Positions 16,780 to 24,942 of a stretch of 56,406 nt of DNA are shown here, one piece after another (within the stretch, counting starts at the first letter, position 1; each line of letters starts with the position of its first letter). Source of the DNA: Syntrophobacterales bacterium. GTDB lineage: Bacteria > Desulfobacterota > Desulfobaccia > Desulfobaccales > 0-14-0-80-60-11. The notes under the pieces are model-generated. The model was not told the origin of the DNA and did not search any database. It was given only the letters and a program-made list of their open reading frames with translations. The translations under genes and the position numbers were made by a program. Location of the stretch: contig JALNYP010000024.1 in assembly GCA_023229795.1 (NCBI GenBank), positions 1-56,406 of the forward strand, written 5' to 3'.

Positions 16780-17580
16780 ATGTGGCAGTTTTTAAGCAAT
16801 CTGCGCTGGCAGGATGGTGTGGACATCATCCTGGTGGCCATTATCATTTACCAGGTCGTGCTGGTCCTGCGCGGCACTCAGGCCGTCCAGGTCCTCGCCG
16901 GGCTTTTTCTGTTGTTCATTGCCTATCTGGTGGCCCGGCAACTGGAGTTTTACACCCTGGAATGGCTCCTGGACATCATCGTCAAGAGCTTCGTCCTCAT
17001 CGTCATCATCCTGTTCCAGGCCGATATCCGCCGCTTTCTCAGTCGCATGGGCAAAAAAGCGCTGGCCCCCGGCGGCATCCACCCCCCGCTCACCACCGAG
17101 GAAGTCTGTGATGCCGCCGACACCCTGGCCAGCCGCCATATCGGCGCCCTCATCATCATGGAACGCTATATCGGCCTGTCTGAATTTCTCGAGGGCGCCA
17201 TCCGGTTGGACGCCCTGGTCAGCAAGGAACTGCTGGTCTCCCTGTTCTGGCCCCACAACCCCACCCATGACGGCGCCGTCATCCTCCAGGGAGACCGGGT
17301 CGTGGCCGCCGGGTGCCTGTTGCCCTTGACCCGCAATCCCAACCTGGACCCCACCCTGGGCACCCGGCACCGGGCCGCGGTGGGGATCACTGAACAATCC
17401 GACGCCCTGGCCCTGGTGATCTCCGAGACCTCCGGGCAAATCTCCCTGGCCCAGGGGGGAAAATTAAGACGCGACCTCACCCGGCTGCAACTGCGCCAGG
17501 CCCTCCGGGACCTTTTGGAAGCCCCGGAACAAAATAAAGGAAAGTGGCTTGAAAAACTGGTTCGGTACCTTCGGGCGTAA
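16780..17580 (+). CDS. cdaA: diadenylate cyclase CdaA (DisA_N domain)
   Basis: A 266-residue membrane enzyme that makes cyclic di-AMP from two ATP. Three hydrophobic segments lie within residues 14-80. The cyclase domain (about 95-255) has the catalytic pair DGA (164-166, in NPTHDGAVIL) and RHR (in GTRHRAAVG, 194-202). Length and layout match CdaA/YbbP. The next gene, cdaR, overlaps its end by 32 bases, so the regulator is made from the same message. glmM, the usual third partner, is not adjacent. Confidence 0.94.
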   Translation: MWQFLSNLRWQDGVDIILVAIIIYQVVLVLRGTQAVQVLAGLFLLFIAYLVARQLEFYTLEWLLDIIVKSFVLIVIILFQADIRRFLSRMGKKALAPGGIHPPLTTEEVCDAADTLASRHIGALIIMERYIGLSEFLEGAIRLDALVSKELLVSLFWPHNPTHDGAVILQGDRVVAAGCLLPLTRNPNLDPTLGTRHRAAVGITEQSDALALVISETSGQISLAQGGKLRRDLTRLQLRQALRDLLEAPEQNKGKWLEKLVRYLRA

Positions 17581-18466
17581 TAAGCTCCTCAAAACCCTTT
17601 CCGTCCTCTTGGCCATCGCCCTCTGGTTCGCGGTCAGCGGTGAGGAACGCACCGAAACTACCGTTGCCATGAACCTGGAACTGATCAATCTGCACCAAAA
17701 TCTCATGGTCACCAGCGAGGTGCCTCCCTCCATTCAGGTCCGGGTGATGGGTCCCCGCTCCGTGATCAATAGCTTGTCTCAATCCCGTCTCACCGAAACC
17801 CTGGACCTGGCCGGCTATGGCACCGGACGCCATACCTTTTACTTCCGTCCCAATAGCTTCTCTGCCTTGCGGGGGGTTCAGGTTATCCGTATCCAACCTA
17901 ATGCCGTCACTCTGACCCTGGCCGCCACTATGACCCAAACCCTTCCCGTCAAGCCGGTTCTGGAGAATAACCCTCCCGAAGGTTACGAGGTCACCGGCGT
18001 TACGATTCGCCCGGATAAGGTGAAGATAAGAGGCCCCTACAACGAGTTGGCCGATCTCAAATTTATCCCCACCCTCCCCATTGACCTGTCCCATCTTAAG
18101 GAACCTGCCGTCATTGCCACGGACCTGGACTTTCAAAGCCTCCATCTGGCTTGGAAAGAATCGACTCCCATCGTCGCGGATATTCAGATCGCCTCTAAAC
18201 CCCTGACCCGGAATTTCCTTAAGGTCCCCATCCAGGCTGGCCCCCAACCGGCCCAAGTGTCTCCGGCCCAGGTCACCGTTACCGTTACCGGTCCCTGGCC
18301 CCAGGTACAGGCCCTCACTCTTGAAAACCTCAAGGCCCGGGTGGACACCGCCAATCTGACTCCAGGCCGCCATCGCCTCAACGTCTCCGTGGATCTGCCC
18401 GCCGGCGTCAGCGTGGTGCGCACCCAACCCGGCACGGTGACCGTCACCGTGGCCAAGTCTCCCTAA
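17549..18466 (+). CDS. cdaR: CdaA regulatory protein CdaR (YbbR domains)
   Basis: A 305-residue protein starting at TTG behind AAAGGAAA. One N-terminal transmembrane helix (LLKTLSVLLAIALWFAVSG) is followed by an extracytoplasmic part made of several YbbR-type beta repeats. These are marked by the phrases PPSIQVRVMGPRSVI, PDKVKIRGPYNEL, PAQVTVTVTGPWPQV and PGTVTVTVA. CdaR proteins bind CdaA and modulate c-di-AMP synthesis. The 32-base overlap with cdaA supports stoichiometric expression. The start is inferred from the ribosome site, since no ATG fits. Confidence 0.88.
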   Translation: MKNWFGTFGRNKLLKTLSVLLAIALWFAVSGEERTETTVAMNLELINLHQNLMVTSEVPPSIQVRVMGPRSVINSLSQSRLTETLDLAGYGTGRHTFYFRPNSFSALRGVQVIRIQPNAVTLTLAATMTQTLPVKPVLENNPPEGYEVTGVTIRPDKVKIRGPYNELADLKFIPTLPIDLSHLKEPAVIATDLDFQSLHLAWKESTPIVADIQIASKPLTRNFLKVPIQAGPQPAQVSPAQVTVTVTGPWPQVQALTLENLKARVDTANLTPGRHRLNVSVDLPAGVSVVRTQPGTVTVTVAKSP

Positions 18467-18495
18467 ATCCTAACAACCCTGTCCTGAACATAAGG

Positions 18496-18708
18496 TCAGG
18501 AGTCAATCTCGCGATACTCCAGGATATCTCCGGGTTGGCAACCCAAGTATGCGCAGATGGAATTCAGGGTCGCTAACCGAATTCCTTTCACTTTCCCGGT
18601 TTTAATCAGCGATAGATTTTGCTCGGTGATGCCGACATACTCGGCGAGTTCTTTTGATTTGACCTTCCGTTTGGCGAGAATGACGTCTAAATTAATTATG
18701 ATGGCCAT
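18496..18708 (-). CDS. XRE-family (Cro/CI-type, YozG-like) regulator
   Basis: A 70-residue HTH protein: INLDVILAKRKVKSKELAEY, then VGITEQNLSLIKTGKVKGIR and LNSICAYLGCQPGDILEY, the standard five-helix XRE fold ending right after the HTH. It follows the DUF2975-like membrane protein gene by eight bases. Small YozG-type XRE proteins encoded beside DUF2975 proteins are a recurrent bacterial pair. The two genes probably form a self-regulated unit; the signal is unknown. Confidence 0.85.
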   Translation of the reverse strand: MAIIINLDVILAKRKVKSKELAEYVGITEQNLSLIKTGKVKGIRLATLNSICAYLGCQPGDILEYREIDS

Positions 18709-18716
18709 AGCAATTC

Positions 18717-19253
18717 CTAAACGATAAGCTCCTGGTCTTCCTGGATCTTCCTACCTTCATCCATCACCCAGGAGATGATGAGCACCACGATGCCAACGAA
18801 TACTGCGGCGAAGTCTGCTGAACCCAACCCCACCGTGATTACTCGCTGCCCAGGCGGGTTGTCCAATGTCAGGACCATACTCAACAATGAATTCCTCACC
18901 ACATCGCACCCCACCCAAACGATCAGGGTCCGCCCCAAACTACGGAAACATTCCACGTGCTGCTCGGTGAATATCAAGCCTTTTTCATAGAGCAGGAATA
19001 GGCCTTCAAGTTTTCGCAAACCGTAAATGATTACCCCCATGGGGATCATATCGACCAGGAAGGCCAGAAAGCGGGTCAAAGGTGGAAGGTAATGATCCAC
19101 TCGGACCGGCAAAGGGATCAATGGCCCCATGCCATAGAGCTGATTGAAGAATGTCCAAAGGAGTGCATATATCACTGGCAGGCAGATGATCAATCCTTTA
19201 CAGGTAATTCTTAACTTGCGGCTTACTGATATGATTCGTTGGGTGTTCTCCAT
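18717..19253 (-). CDS. DUF2975-like membrane protein
   Basis: A 178-residue protein with four hydrophobic segments (about residues 18-36, 60-78, 104-122, 145-165) and the loop GLRKLEGLFLLYEKGLIFT, a hallmark of DUF2975 proteins (gene pairs with small XRE regulators). The start has AAGGAGG upstream. A TTGACG-N16-TAAAAT promoter lies at 19385-19412. Function in the family is not established. I infer a membrane-linked signalling or immunity-like partner of the XRE protein, without proof. Confidence 0.75.
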   Translation of the reverse strand: MENTQRIISVSRKLRITCKGLIICLPVIYALLWTFFNQLYGMGPLIPLPVRVDHYLPPLTRFLAFLVDMIPMGVIIYGLRKLEGLFLLYEKGLIFTEQHVECFRSLGRTLIVWVGCDVVRNSLLSMVLTLDNPPGQRVITVGLGSADFAAVFVGIVVLIISWVMDEGRKIQEDQELIV

Positions 19254-19384
19254 GGCTCAGTTCCTCCTTCGCGCTGGGTTCGATTTCAAATTCAATCTTG
19301 CTTTCCTTTGCGCCTGGCTTCTTCCCGTTGGCTCTGCCCTGAGAAAAGTGCTCGAAGCAGTTCAGCGATTTTCAGACTGCCGTA

Positions 19385-19412
19385 ATTTTATCCGAGTGAA
19401 GCGATTCGTCAA
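19385..19412 (-). promoter_or_regulatory. sigma-70-type promoter candidate for the DUF2975-XRE unit
   Basis: On the minus strand TTGACG, 16 bases, then TAAAAT, about 130 bases before the ATG at 19253. The rest of the 19254-19555 gap is AT-rich and shows no gene. Confidence 0.45.
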
Positions 19413-19555
19413 GTTTTTTTATTGTATTGCGATCATTAATACTCGTTTCACTTTTATTTTACCGGTCGCCTATCCGGATGGGCGGACCGGCTCTATTATC
19501 CGAATAAGAAATATTTTTAGCCCCAATTTTTTCAGATTGCCCGCGGTTATCTCTC

Positions 19556-20383
19556 ATGATAGATTCCCCAACTATGCACCCCCTTATCGCTCTCTTTCTC
19601 GGCGTGGTCCAGGGTATTACCGAATTTTTGCCCATTTCCAGCTCCGGCCACCTGGCCCTCCTGGAACACTATCTGCACGTCACCGGCGGCGGCCTGGGCT
19701 TTGACATCCTCCTCCACGTCGGCACTCTGGTAGCCCTGGTGGCCTACTTCTACCGGGACTGGCTGGAGATGTTTCACGCCTTCATCTTTCCCACGCGCTA
19801 CAACCGCCCGGAGCGCAAGATGCTCTTCTTTCTCATCGTAGCCACCATCCCCGGGGCCATCTTCGGGCTGCTCCTGGAAAAACAGGCCGAAACCATCTTC
19901 CGGGCCCCGGAGCGCATCGCCATTCTTCTGGGCGCGGTGGGGCTCCTCCTTATCCTGGGCGAAATCCTGGCCCGGCACACCCGCCGCCTGGATCAGCTCA
20001 CCCTGAAGGACGCCCTTCTCATCGGCCTCTCCCAGGCCTTCGCGGTCATGCCCGGGGTCTCTCGGAGCGGCATTACCATGACCACCGGCCTGTTTCTGGG
20101 CTTTAACCGCCGCTCTGCCGCCCACTTCTCCTTTCTGATGTCCACTCCCATTATCTTTGGCGCCGGGCTCCACCACATCCCCACCTGGCTCCATGAACCC
20201 GCCGGCGCCCTGCCCCTCCTGCCCGCCACCCTGGGCTTTCTGGCCGCGGTGATCTCCAGCTACCTCACCATCAGGTACCTGCTGCGCTTCCTCCAGCACC
20301 ACACCTTTATCCCCTTTGCAATCTACCGCCTCCTGGTAGCTGCCCTGGTCCTCGGCCTGGTCTTCTGGAAACCCGGCCTCTGA
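19556..20383 (+). CDS. uppP: undecaprenyl-diphosphatase UppP (BacA)
   Basis: A 275-residue integral membrane enzyme that dephosphorylates undecaprenyl diphosphate so the lipid carrier can be reused for cell wall and O-antigen synthesis. Family motifs are present: VVQGITEFLPISSSGH near the N-terminus and MPGVSRSGITMTTG in the middle, with HVGTL between. About eight hydrophobic helices are seen and the length is typical. An in-frame second ATG (19574) is an alternative start. It stands alone, not in an obvious operon. Confidence 0.95.
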   Translation: MIDSPTMHPLIALFLGVVQGITEFLPISSSGHLALLEHYLHVTGGGLGFDILLHVGTLVALVAYFYRDWLEMFHAFIFPTRYNRPERKMLFFLIVATIPGAIFGLLLEKQAETIFRAPERIAILLGAVGLLLILGEILARHTRRLDQLTLKDALLIGLSQAFAVMPGVSRSGITMTTGLFLGFNRRSAAHFSFLMSTPIIFGAGLHHIPTWLHEPAGALPLLPATLGFLAAVISSYLTIRYLLRFLQHHTFIPFAIYRLLVAALVLGLVFWKPGL

Positions 20384-20419
20384 GCCGGCTTAACGCTACT
20401 AGATATGACCTCTGCATTT

Positions 20420-20443
20420 GTCATCCTGAGCGCAGCGAAGGAT
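20420..20443. repeat. REP-like unit
   Basis: Begins GTCATCCTGAGCG and ends CGAAGGAT, a short sequence found dispersed in many bacterial genomes. The copy here appears truncated. No second copy was seen in the window. Confidence 0.5.
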
Positions 20444-20660
20444 ATAGTATTTACTGGTAGTTAGGGGCTTTTCTCAAGATTCAATAATTCTACCGGGAAG
20501 CTTCGGCCCCCTTGCCGTCCACACTCCCTCCTCCTCCTGCCAAAATTCCCGTTGTCAGAAAACCTTTGACAAAGAAATCATCAATTATCCGATTTCCTGA
20601 ACCGGACGCGCCTGGTAAATTTTTGCCTAAATCGGAGAACACAGGTCAGAGATAAAATCT

Positions 20661-20689
20661 TTGACAACGCTTTCCACCTGAAATATATT
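20661..20689 (+). promoter_or_regulatory. sigma-70-type promoter candidate for frdCAB
   Basis: TTGACA, a 17-base spacer and TATATT, about 165 bases upstream of the frdC start. It is the best sigma-70 match in this gap. Confidence 0.55.
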
Positions 20690-20855
20690 TAAAATTTGGA
20701 TTTGCGCTAAATTTCACATTTCCAGCTTTTCAGGACAGTCGCTCATGAGCTTCGGCTCCCTCAGAGCCATGAAAACTGATAGGCATTTGTATCAGGTGCG
20801 CGGTGGGCATTAACTTTGAACCTTGAACCTTGAACTTTTCCCAGCAGGTGCCCCG

Positions 20856-21503
20856 GTGATCCTACAAAAACTTCTGGCCAAAAGTCCCAAGCTGGAAGCC
20901 CGCCTGGAACTCCTGGAGTTGGCCACCGGTCTGCTCCTCCTCTGTTTTCTCCAGTTCCATATGTTCGCGGTCTCCAGCATCATTCTCGGCGTGGACGCCT
21001 TCAACCGGGATTCCGCCCGCATGGATGAATATTACCTTTCCTACGTAGGGATTCCCCTCATCATCCTGGCCATCATCGTCCATGGCCTGGTGGCGCTGCG
21101 CAAGGCCCCCTGGCAATTCCAGGAAATGCGGGTCTACATGCAGCATTCCCGCCGTCTGGCCCACCTGGACACCTGGGCCTGGGGCGTCCAGATCGTCACC
21201 GGCCTGATCGTCCTGGTGCTGGCCGCCACCCATATCTGGAGCGTCCTGCTCACCTGGCCCATCGCCGCGGCCACCAGCGCCGCCCGCATCCAGGGAGGCT
21301 ACTTTTCCCACTTCGTCCTCCTGATCCTGGCCGCCGAAATCCATGCCATGGTGGGCCTCTACCGTATCCTGGTGAAGTGGAGTTGGATCCACCGGCGCAA
21401 ATTCACCACCTACCTGGTCTATGCCACCATCGGCTTTGTGGGGTTGGGCTTCCTGACCCTCCTGGTCTTCTATTTCCGCCATATCCCGAAGGGTCTGTCA
21501 TGA
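20856..21503 (+). CDS. frdC: fumarate reductase cytochrome b subunit (diheme)
   Basis: A 215-residue membrane anchor with about five helices. I prefer the GTG at 20856 (VILQKLLAKSP), although a TTG at 20823 would extend it by 11 residues. Four histidines sit in the expected helices: FLQFHMF (about 35), IIVHGLV (76), AATHIWS (126) and AEIHAMVGLYR (163). This is the pattern of the four heme ligands of Wolinella-type FrdC, which carries electrons between menaquinol and the flavoprotein. It overlaps frdA by four bases (ATGA). Confidence 0.85.
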   Translation: MILQKLLAKSPKLEARLELLELATGLLLLCFLQFHMFAVSSIILGVDAFNRDSARMDEYYLSYVGIPLIILAIIVHGLVALRKAPWQFQEMRVYMQHSRRLAHLDTWAWGVQIVTGLIVLVLAATHIWSVLLTWPIAAATSAARIQGGYFSHFVLLILAAEIHAMVGLYRILVKWSWIHRRKFTTYLVYATIGFVGLGFLTLLVFYFRHIPKGLS

Positions 21504-23323
21504 ACTGGTCCGACGCACATCTCTCTGATGTCCTGGTCATCGGGGCCGGCCTGGCCGGGGAACGGGTCGCCATCGAAGCCGCGCTGAGCGGCCACAGTGT
21601 CACCATCTTGAGCCTGGTGCCGCCCCGCCGCTCCCACAGCACCGCGGCCCAGGGCGGCATGCAGGCCGCTCTGGGCAACGTCGCCCAGGGCTATGGCGAC
21701 AGCGCCGATATTCACTTTGAAGATACGGTCAAAGGCTCCGACTGGGGCTGCGACCAGGAAGTGGCCCGCCTCTTCTGCAATTTGGCTCCCACGGCCGTGC
21801 GCCAGCTCTCTCATTGGGGCGTGCCCTGGTCCCGGGTGGTCCCCGGCAAACGCATCCTGCCCGACGGCACCGAAGTCGAAGACCTCCAGGAAAAAGCCGG
21901 GCTCATCGCCCAGCGTCAGTTCGGCGGCACCGCCAAATGGCGCACCTGCTTCGCCTCCGACGGCACCGGCCACGTCCTCCAGTACGCCATGGATTCCGTG
22001 GTTATCAAGCTGGGGGTCACCGTCCATGACCGCGTCGAAGCCATCAGCCTGATCCAAAACGGCGACACCTGCCACGGCGCCGTCGCCCTGGACCTGCGCA
22101 CCGGCGAGATTCGCCCCTACCTGGCCAAGGCCACGGTCATCGCCACCGGCGGCTACGGCCGCATCTATGGCACCTCCACCAACGCCGTCATCAATGAAGG
22201 CACCGGCATGGCCATCGCCCAGGACACCGGCGTGGTCCCCCTGGGCAACATGGAGGCGGTGCAGTTCCACCCCACCGGCATCGTCCCCGCCAACATCCTG
22301 GTCACTGAAGGCTGCCGGGGGGACGGCGGCATCCTCCTGGATAAGAACCTGCACCGTTTCATGCCCGATTATGAGCCGGTGAAAAAGGAGATCGCTTCCC
22401 GGGACGTGGTCAGCCGCTGGATGCTGCACCACATCCGCCAGGGCTTCGGGGTGGATAGCCCTTACGGCCCCCATCTCTGGCTGGATATCCGCCACCTGGG
22501 ACCCGAACATATCTGCACCAATCTCCGGGAAGTCCATACCATCTGCCGGAATTTCCTGGGCATCGACTGCGTCGAGGCCCTCATCCCGGTGCGGCCCACC
22601 CAGCACTATTCCATGGGCGGCGTCCGCACCAATAAATTCGGCGAAGTCTACGGTTTGAAGGGCCTTTTTGCCGCCGGCGAAGCCGCCTGCTGGGACCTCC
22701 ACGGCTTCAACCGCCTGGGCGGCAACTCCCTGGCCGAAACTATTGTGGCCGGCATGGTGGTGGGCCAAAGGGTGGCCGAGTTCGCTCAGGACCAGTCCCT
22801 GATCTTTCCCTTTTCCCTGGTGGAAAATGCCATGGAGGCCCAGGCCCAGCGCCTGGCCGACCTGCGCGGCCGCAAAAACGGCGCCGAAGACGTCTTTACC
22901 CTCCGCCGCCGGATGGAAGACACCCTCCTCCACAACGTCGGCATCTTCCGCACCCGCGATGCTTTGCAGGAGGCCGTGACCACCCTCCAGGGCCTCTACG
23001 AGCGGGCCCAGCACGTCCGGCTGCGCTCCTGCGGCCTGGGGCCCAACCCTGAGTTCATCGCCGCCCTGCGCCTGCCCGGCATGCTCCGCCTGGCCCTCTG
23101 CATCTCGTACGGCGCGCTTGAGCGTACCGAATCCCGGGGCAGCCACTACCGGGAAGACTATCCCCGGCGGGACGACGATAACTGGCTGAAACGCACCCTG
23201 GCCTACTGGAAACCCGGCGCCGCCCTGCCCGACCTCCAGTACGAGCCGGTCAACATCACCGAACTGCCGCCGGGTTCCCGGGGCTATGGCGAACTGCCCA
23301 TCGGGAAGGGCGACGAAACTTGA
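21500..23323 (+). CDS. frdA: fumarate reductase/succinate dehydrogenase flavoprotein subunit
   Basis: A 607-residue FAD enzyme. The ATG at 21500 overlaps the frdC stop. Motifs in order: VLVIGAGLAGERVAIEA (nucleotide fold), RRSHSTAAQGGMQAALGN (covalent FAD region), EAVQFHPTGIVPA, TEGCRGDGGILL and the active-site region VRPTQHYSMGGVRTN, then FNRLGGNSLAET. The C-terminus is typical of the FrdA group of epsilon- and deltaproteobacteria. With a diheme FrdC it probably runs fumarate reduction or succinate oxidation with menaquinone; direction cannot be told from sequence. Confidence 0.93.
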   Translation: MNWSDAHLSDVLVIGAGLAGERVAIEAALSGHSVTILSLVPPRRSHSTAAQGGMQAALGNVAQGYGDSADIHFEDTVKGSDWGCDQEVARLFCNLAPTAVRQLSHWGVPWSRVVPGKRILPDGTEVEDLQEKAGLIAQRQFGGTAKWRTCFASDGTGHVLQYAMDSVVIKLGVTVHDRVEAISLIQNGDTCHGAVALDLRTGEIRPYLAKATVIATGGYGRIYGTSTNAVINEGTGMAIAQDTGVVPLGNMEAVQFHPTGIVPANILVTEGCRGDGGILLDKNLHRFMPDYEPVKKEIASRDVVSRWMLHHIRQGFGVDSPYGPHLWLDIRHLGPEHICTNLREVHTICRNFLGIDCVEALIPVRPTQHYSMGGVRTNKFGEVYGLKGLFAAGEAACWDLHGFNRLGGNSLAETIVAGMVVGQRVAEFAQDQSLIFPFSLVENAMEAQAQRLADLRGRKNGAEDVFTLRRRMEDTLLHNVGIFRTRDALQEAVTTLQGLYERAQHVRLRSCGLGPNPEFIAALRLPGMLRLALCISYGALERTESRGSHYREDYPRRDDDNWLKRTLAYWKPGAALPDLQYEPVNITELPPGSRGYGELPIGKGDET

Positions 23324-23325
23324 CG

Positions 23326-23362
23326 GTAGGACGGGCGTCTCGCCCGTGTCTGTAGGGTGGGC
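23326..23362. repeat. intergenic palindromic repeats, family A, between frdA and frdB
   Basis: GTAGGACGGGCGTCTCGCCC is followed by a second half-unit (GTAGGGTGGGCAC). It lies in the 123-base gap between frdA and frdB, where most operons of this type have genes touching. Confidence 0.65.
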
Positions 23363-23446
23363 ACGGCCCCCCAAAAGTATCTCCCTGTCATTGAGTACCG
23401 CTCCTAATTGGCGCGGCTCTGAGCCAATACACCAAAGGATTTGATC

Positions 23447-24181
23447 ATGGCTGAACGGCTTCTGACCTTTTCCGTCTTCCGCTACAACCCCCTGACCCCG
23501 GAGATTCCTCCCCGGCTGCAGGAGTATCAGTTGGAAGAGACCATGGGCATGAGCCTCTTCATCGCCCTGAACCGCCTCCGGGAAGAACAAGACCCCTCCC
23601 TGATGTTCGACTTTGTCTGCCGCGCCGCCATCTGCGGTTCCTGCGCCATGCTCATCAACGGCCGCCCCGGCCTGGCCTGTAAGACCCTGACCCAGGATCT
23701 GCCGGAGAAAATCACCCTCATGCCCCTGCCGGTCTTTAAACTGGTAGGTGACCTCTCCGTGGACACCGGCGTCTGGTTCCGCCACCTCAACGTCCGCACC
23801 GAGGCCTGGATTCACACCGGCAAGGTCTTCAATCCCCAGATCGAAGAGCGCATGGACAACCCCACCGCCCAGGACATTTACGACGCCGAGCGCTGCATCG
23901 AATGCGGCTGCTGCATCGCCGGCTGCGCCACCGCCAATATGCGCGCCGATTTCATGGGCGCCGCCTTCTTGAACCGCATCGCCCGCTTTATGATCGACCC
24001 CCGGGATGAACGCCCCCGGGCCCGGTACTTCGAAGTGGTGGGCACCGACGCAGGCGTCTTCGGCTGCATCGGCCTCATGGCCTGCGACGACCTCTGCCCC
24101 ATGGAGATTCCCCTCCAGGGCCAGTTGGCCTTCGTCCGCCGCAAAATGGCCCAGATGGCCCTCTGCTGCAAGTGCAAATAA
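23447..24181 (+). CDS. frdB: fumarate reductase iron-sulfur subunit
   Basis: A 244-residue protein from ATG at 23447 behind AAAGGA. The plant-type ferredoxin site is CRAAICGSCAMLINGRPGLA plus a following Cys. The second cluster set begins CIECGCCIAGC and a later Cys set is CDDLCP with C at GCIG. These carry the [2Fe-2S], [4Fe-4S] and [3Fe-4S] clusters linking FrdC heme to FrdA flavin. It ends CCKCK. A 123-base gap with a palindromic repeat separates it from frdA, unlike the frdC-frdA overlap. Confidence 0.93.
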   Translation: MAERLLTFSVFRYNPLTPEIPPRLQEYQLEETMGMSLFIALNRLREEQDPSLMFDFVCRAAICGSCAMLINGRPGLACKTLTQDLPEKITLMPLPVFKLVGDLSVDTGVWFRHLNVRTEAWIHTGKVFNPQIEERMDNPTAQDIYDAERCIECGCCIAGCATANMRADFMGAAFLNRIARFMIDPRDERPRARYFEVVGTDAGVFGCIGLMACDDLCPMEIPLQGQLAFVRRKMAQMALCCKCK

Positions 24182-24224
24182 ACGGCCCTCAGCCCCGCTG
24201 ATCTCCCTTTGACCCAGGAGCCCC

Positions 24225-24548
24225 ATGTTCGACGGCCTGAATTACATCACTCTGTATTGGTTATCCGGCTTCGGCGAGCCCAAGTATGAAATCTGGGAGG
24301 CCAAGAAAGCTACTATCCAGCGCACCCCGGATTCCTTGACCTTTAGCCTCTATCTGGCCTGGCCCCTGGAGGAGGCGGATGAGGGCCACGTCATCATCCG
24401 GCAACGTGAAGCCGGCTTAACCCTCGAAACCGATTGGTTCCCGGAGGAGGAGTTCGACCTGTACACCTTCTCTACCCCGGATCAGGAAGAAGTCATGCTG
24501 AAGGGAAACTTTGAGCGGGAACATATCTTTATTCATTTTCACAGGTAG
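24225..24548 (+). CDS. hypothetical protein, 107 residues
   Basis: A soluble, acidic protein starting MFDGLNYITLYWLSGFGEPK behind CCCAGGAG. It is rich in Glu and aromatic residues (LTFSLYLAWPLEEADEGH, ETDWFPEEEFDLYTFS), which suggests a beta-rich small fold. It lies 43 bases after frdB on the same strand and may share its transcript. I do not recognise a family and see no catalytic or metal motif. Confidence 0.55.
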   Translation: MFDGLNYITLYWLSGFGEPKYEIWEAKKATIQRTPDSLTFSLYLAWPLEEADEGHVIIRQREAGLTLETDWFPEEEFDLYTFSTPDQEEVMLKGNFEREHIFIHFHR

Positions 24549-24576
24549 GAACTTCGCTACACTTTCAAACAACGCA

Positions 24577-24771
24577 TTATCTCAGTTGCCGATAGAGTTC
24601 CTGGTTTTTATCCACTACATATTTCGCAGCTTTCTTAAAATCATCCTGAAAAACGCCCAGCATATCGGCCAGCCCTGCCCGGGCGAGTTCTTCGGGGCTT
24701 AACCCCAGCCGTTCGGCTGTATTTTGGAAAATTTCGGCCTGCTCCTGGCTTAACTCGATCGATATCTTCAT
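24577..24771 (-). CDS. small helical protein, antitoxin-like
   Basis: A 64-residue protein from ATG at 24771 behind AAGGA. It opens MKISIELSQEQAEIF and continues LGLSPEELARAGLADML, a beta strand followed by helices as in ribbon-helix-helix antitoxins, then a charged tail (KKAAKYVVDKNQELYRQL). No toxin gene is found beside it. A possible gene remnant lies just upstream on the same strand (24812-24928). Confidence 0.6.
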   Translation of the reverse strand: MKISIELSQEQAEIFQNTAERLGLSPEELARAGLADMLGVFQDDFKKAAKYVVDKNQELYRQLR

Positions 24772-24811
24772 ATCCTTACCCCAGCTTCTACCCTCCAAAA
24801 TTTATCTAACT

Positions 24812-24928
24812 TTACATATTTGCTGCTATAGCGTCAATATACTCCCTTACTCGGCCATCACTGAAATATTCGTCTTGATTGAAATGATAGAAAAGTATAT
24901 CTATGAAACATAGTTTATAAGCACTCTC
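24812..24928 (-). pseudogene. possible gene remnant, 38-residue reading frame
   Basis: The minus-strand frame from a stop at 24931 to a stop at 24812 reads as plausible protein (ILFYHFNQDEYFSDGRVREY, ending IDAIAANM) but has no start codon or ribosome site. It lies just upstream of the antitoxin-like gene, so it may be the 3' end of a lost gene. AT-rich sequence can produce such frames by chance, so confidence is low. Confidence 0.25.
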
Positions 24929-24942
24929 TTATTGAAAAACCC

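Larger units (their letters stand above)
20384..20855. other. 472-base intergenic region upstream of frdC
   Basis: It contains a short REP-like unit (20420-20443), a near-consensus promoter (20661-20689) and otherwise AT-rich sequence. No protein reading frame with a start and ribosome site could be supported. Long spacing and a clear promoter suggest that frdCAB is independently regulated. Confidence 0.5.

Noticed and set aside
18484..18503. Short hairpin CCTGA/TCAGG between cdaR and the XRE gene
   Set aside because: Only five paired bases and no U-tract, so it is too weak to call a terminator.
21470..24226. 918-residue minus-strand reading frame opposite frdA and frdB
   Set aside because: A very long antisense shadow produced by high GC content; the sense strand encodes the clear Frd subunits.
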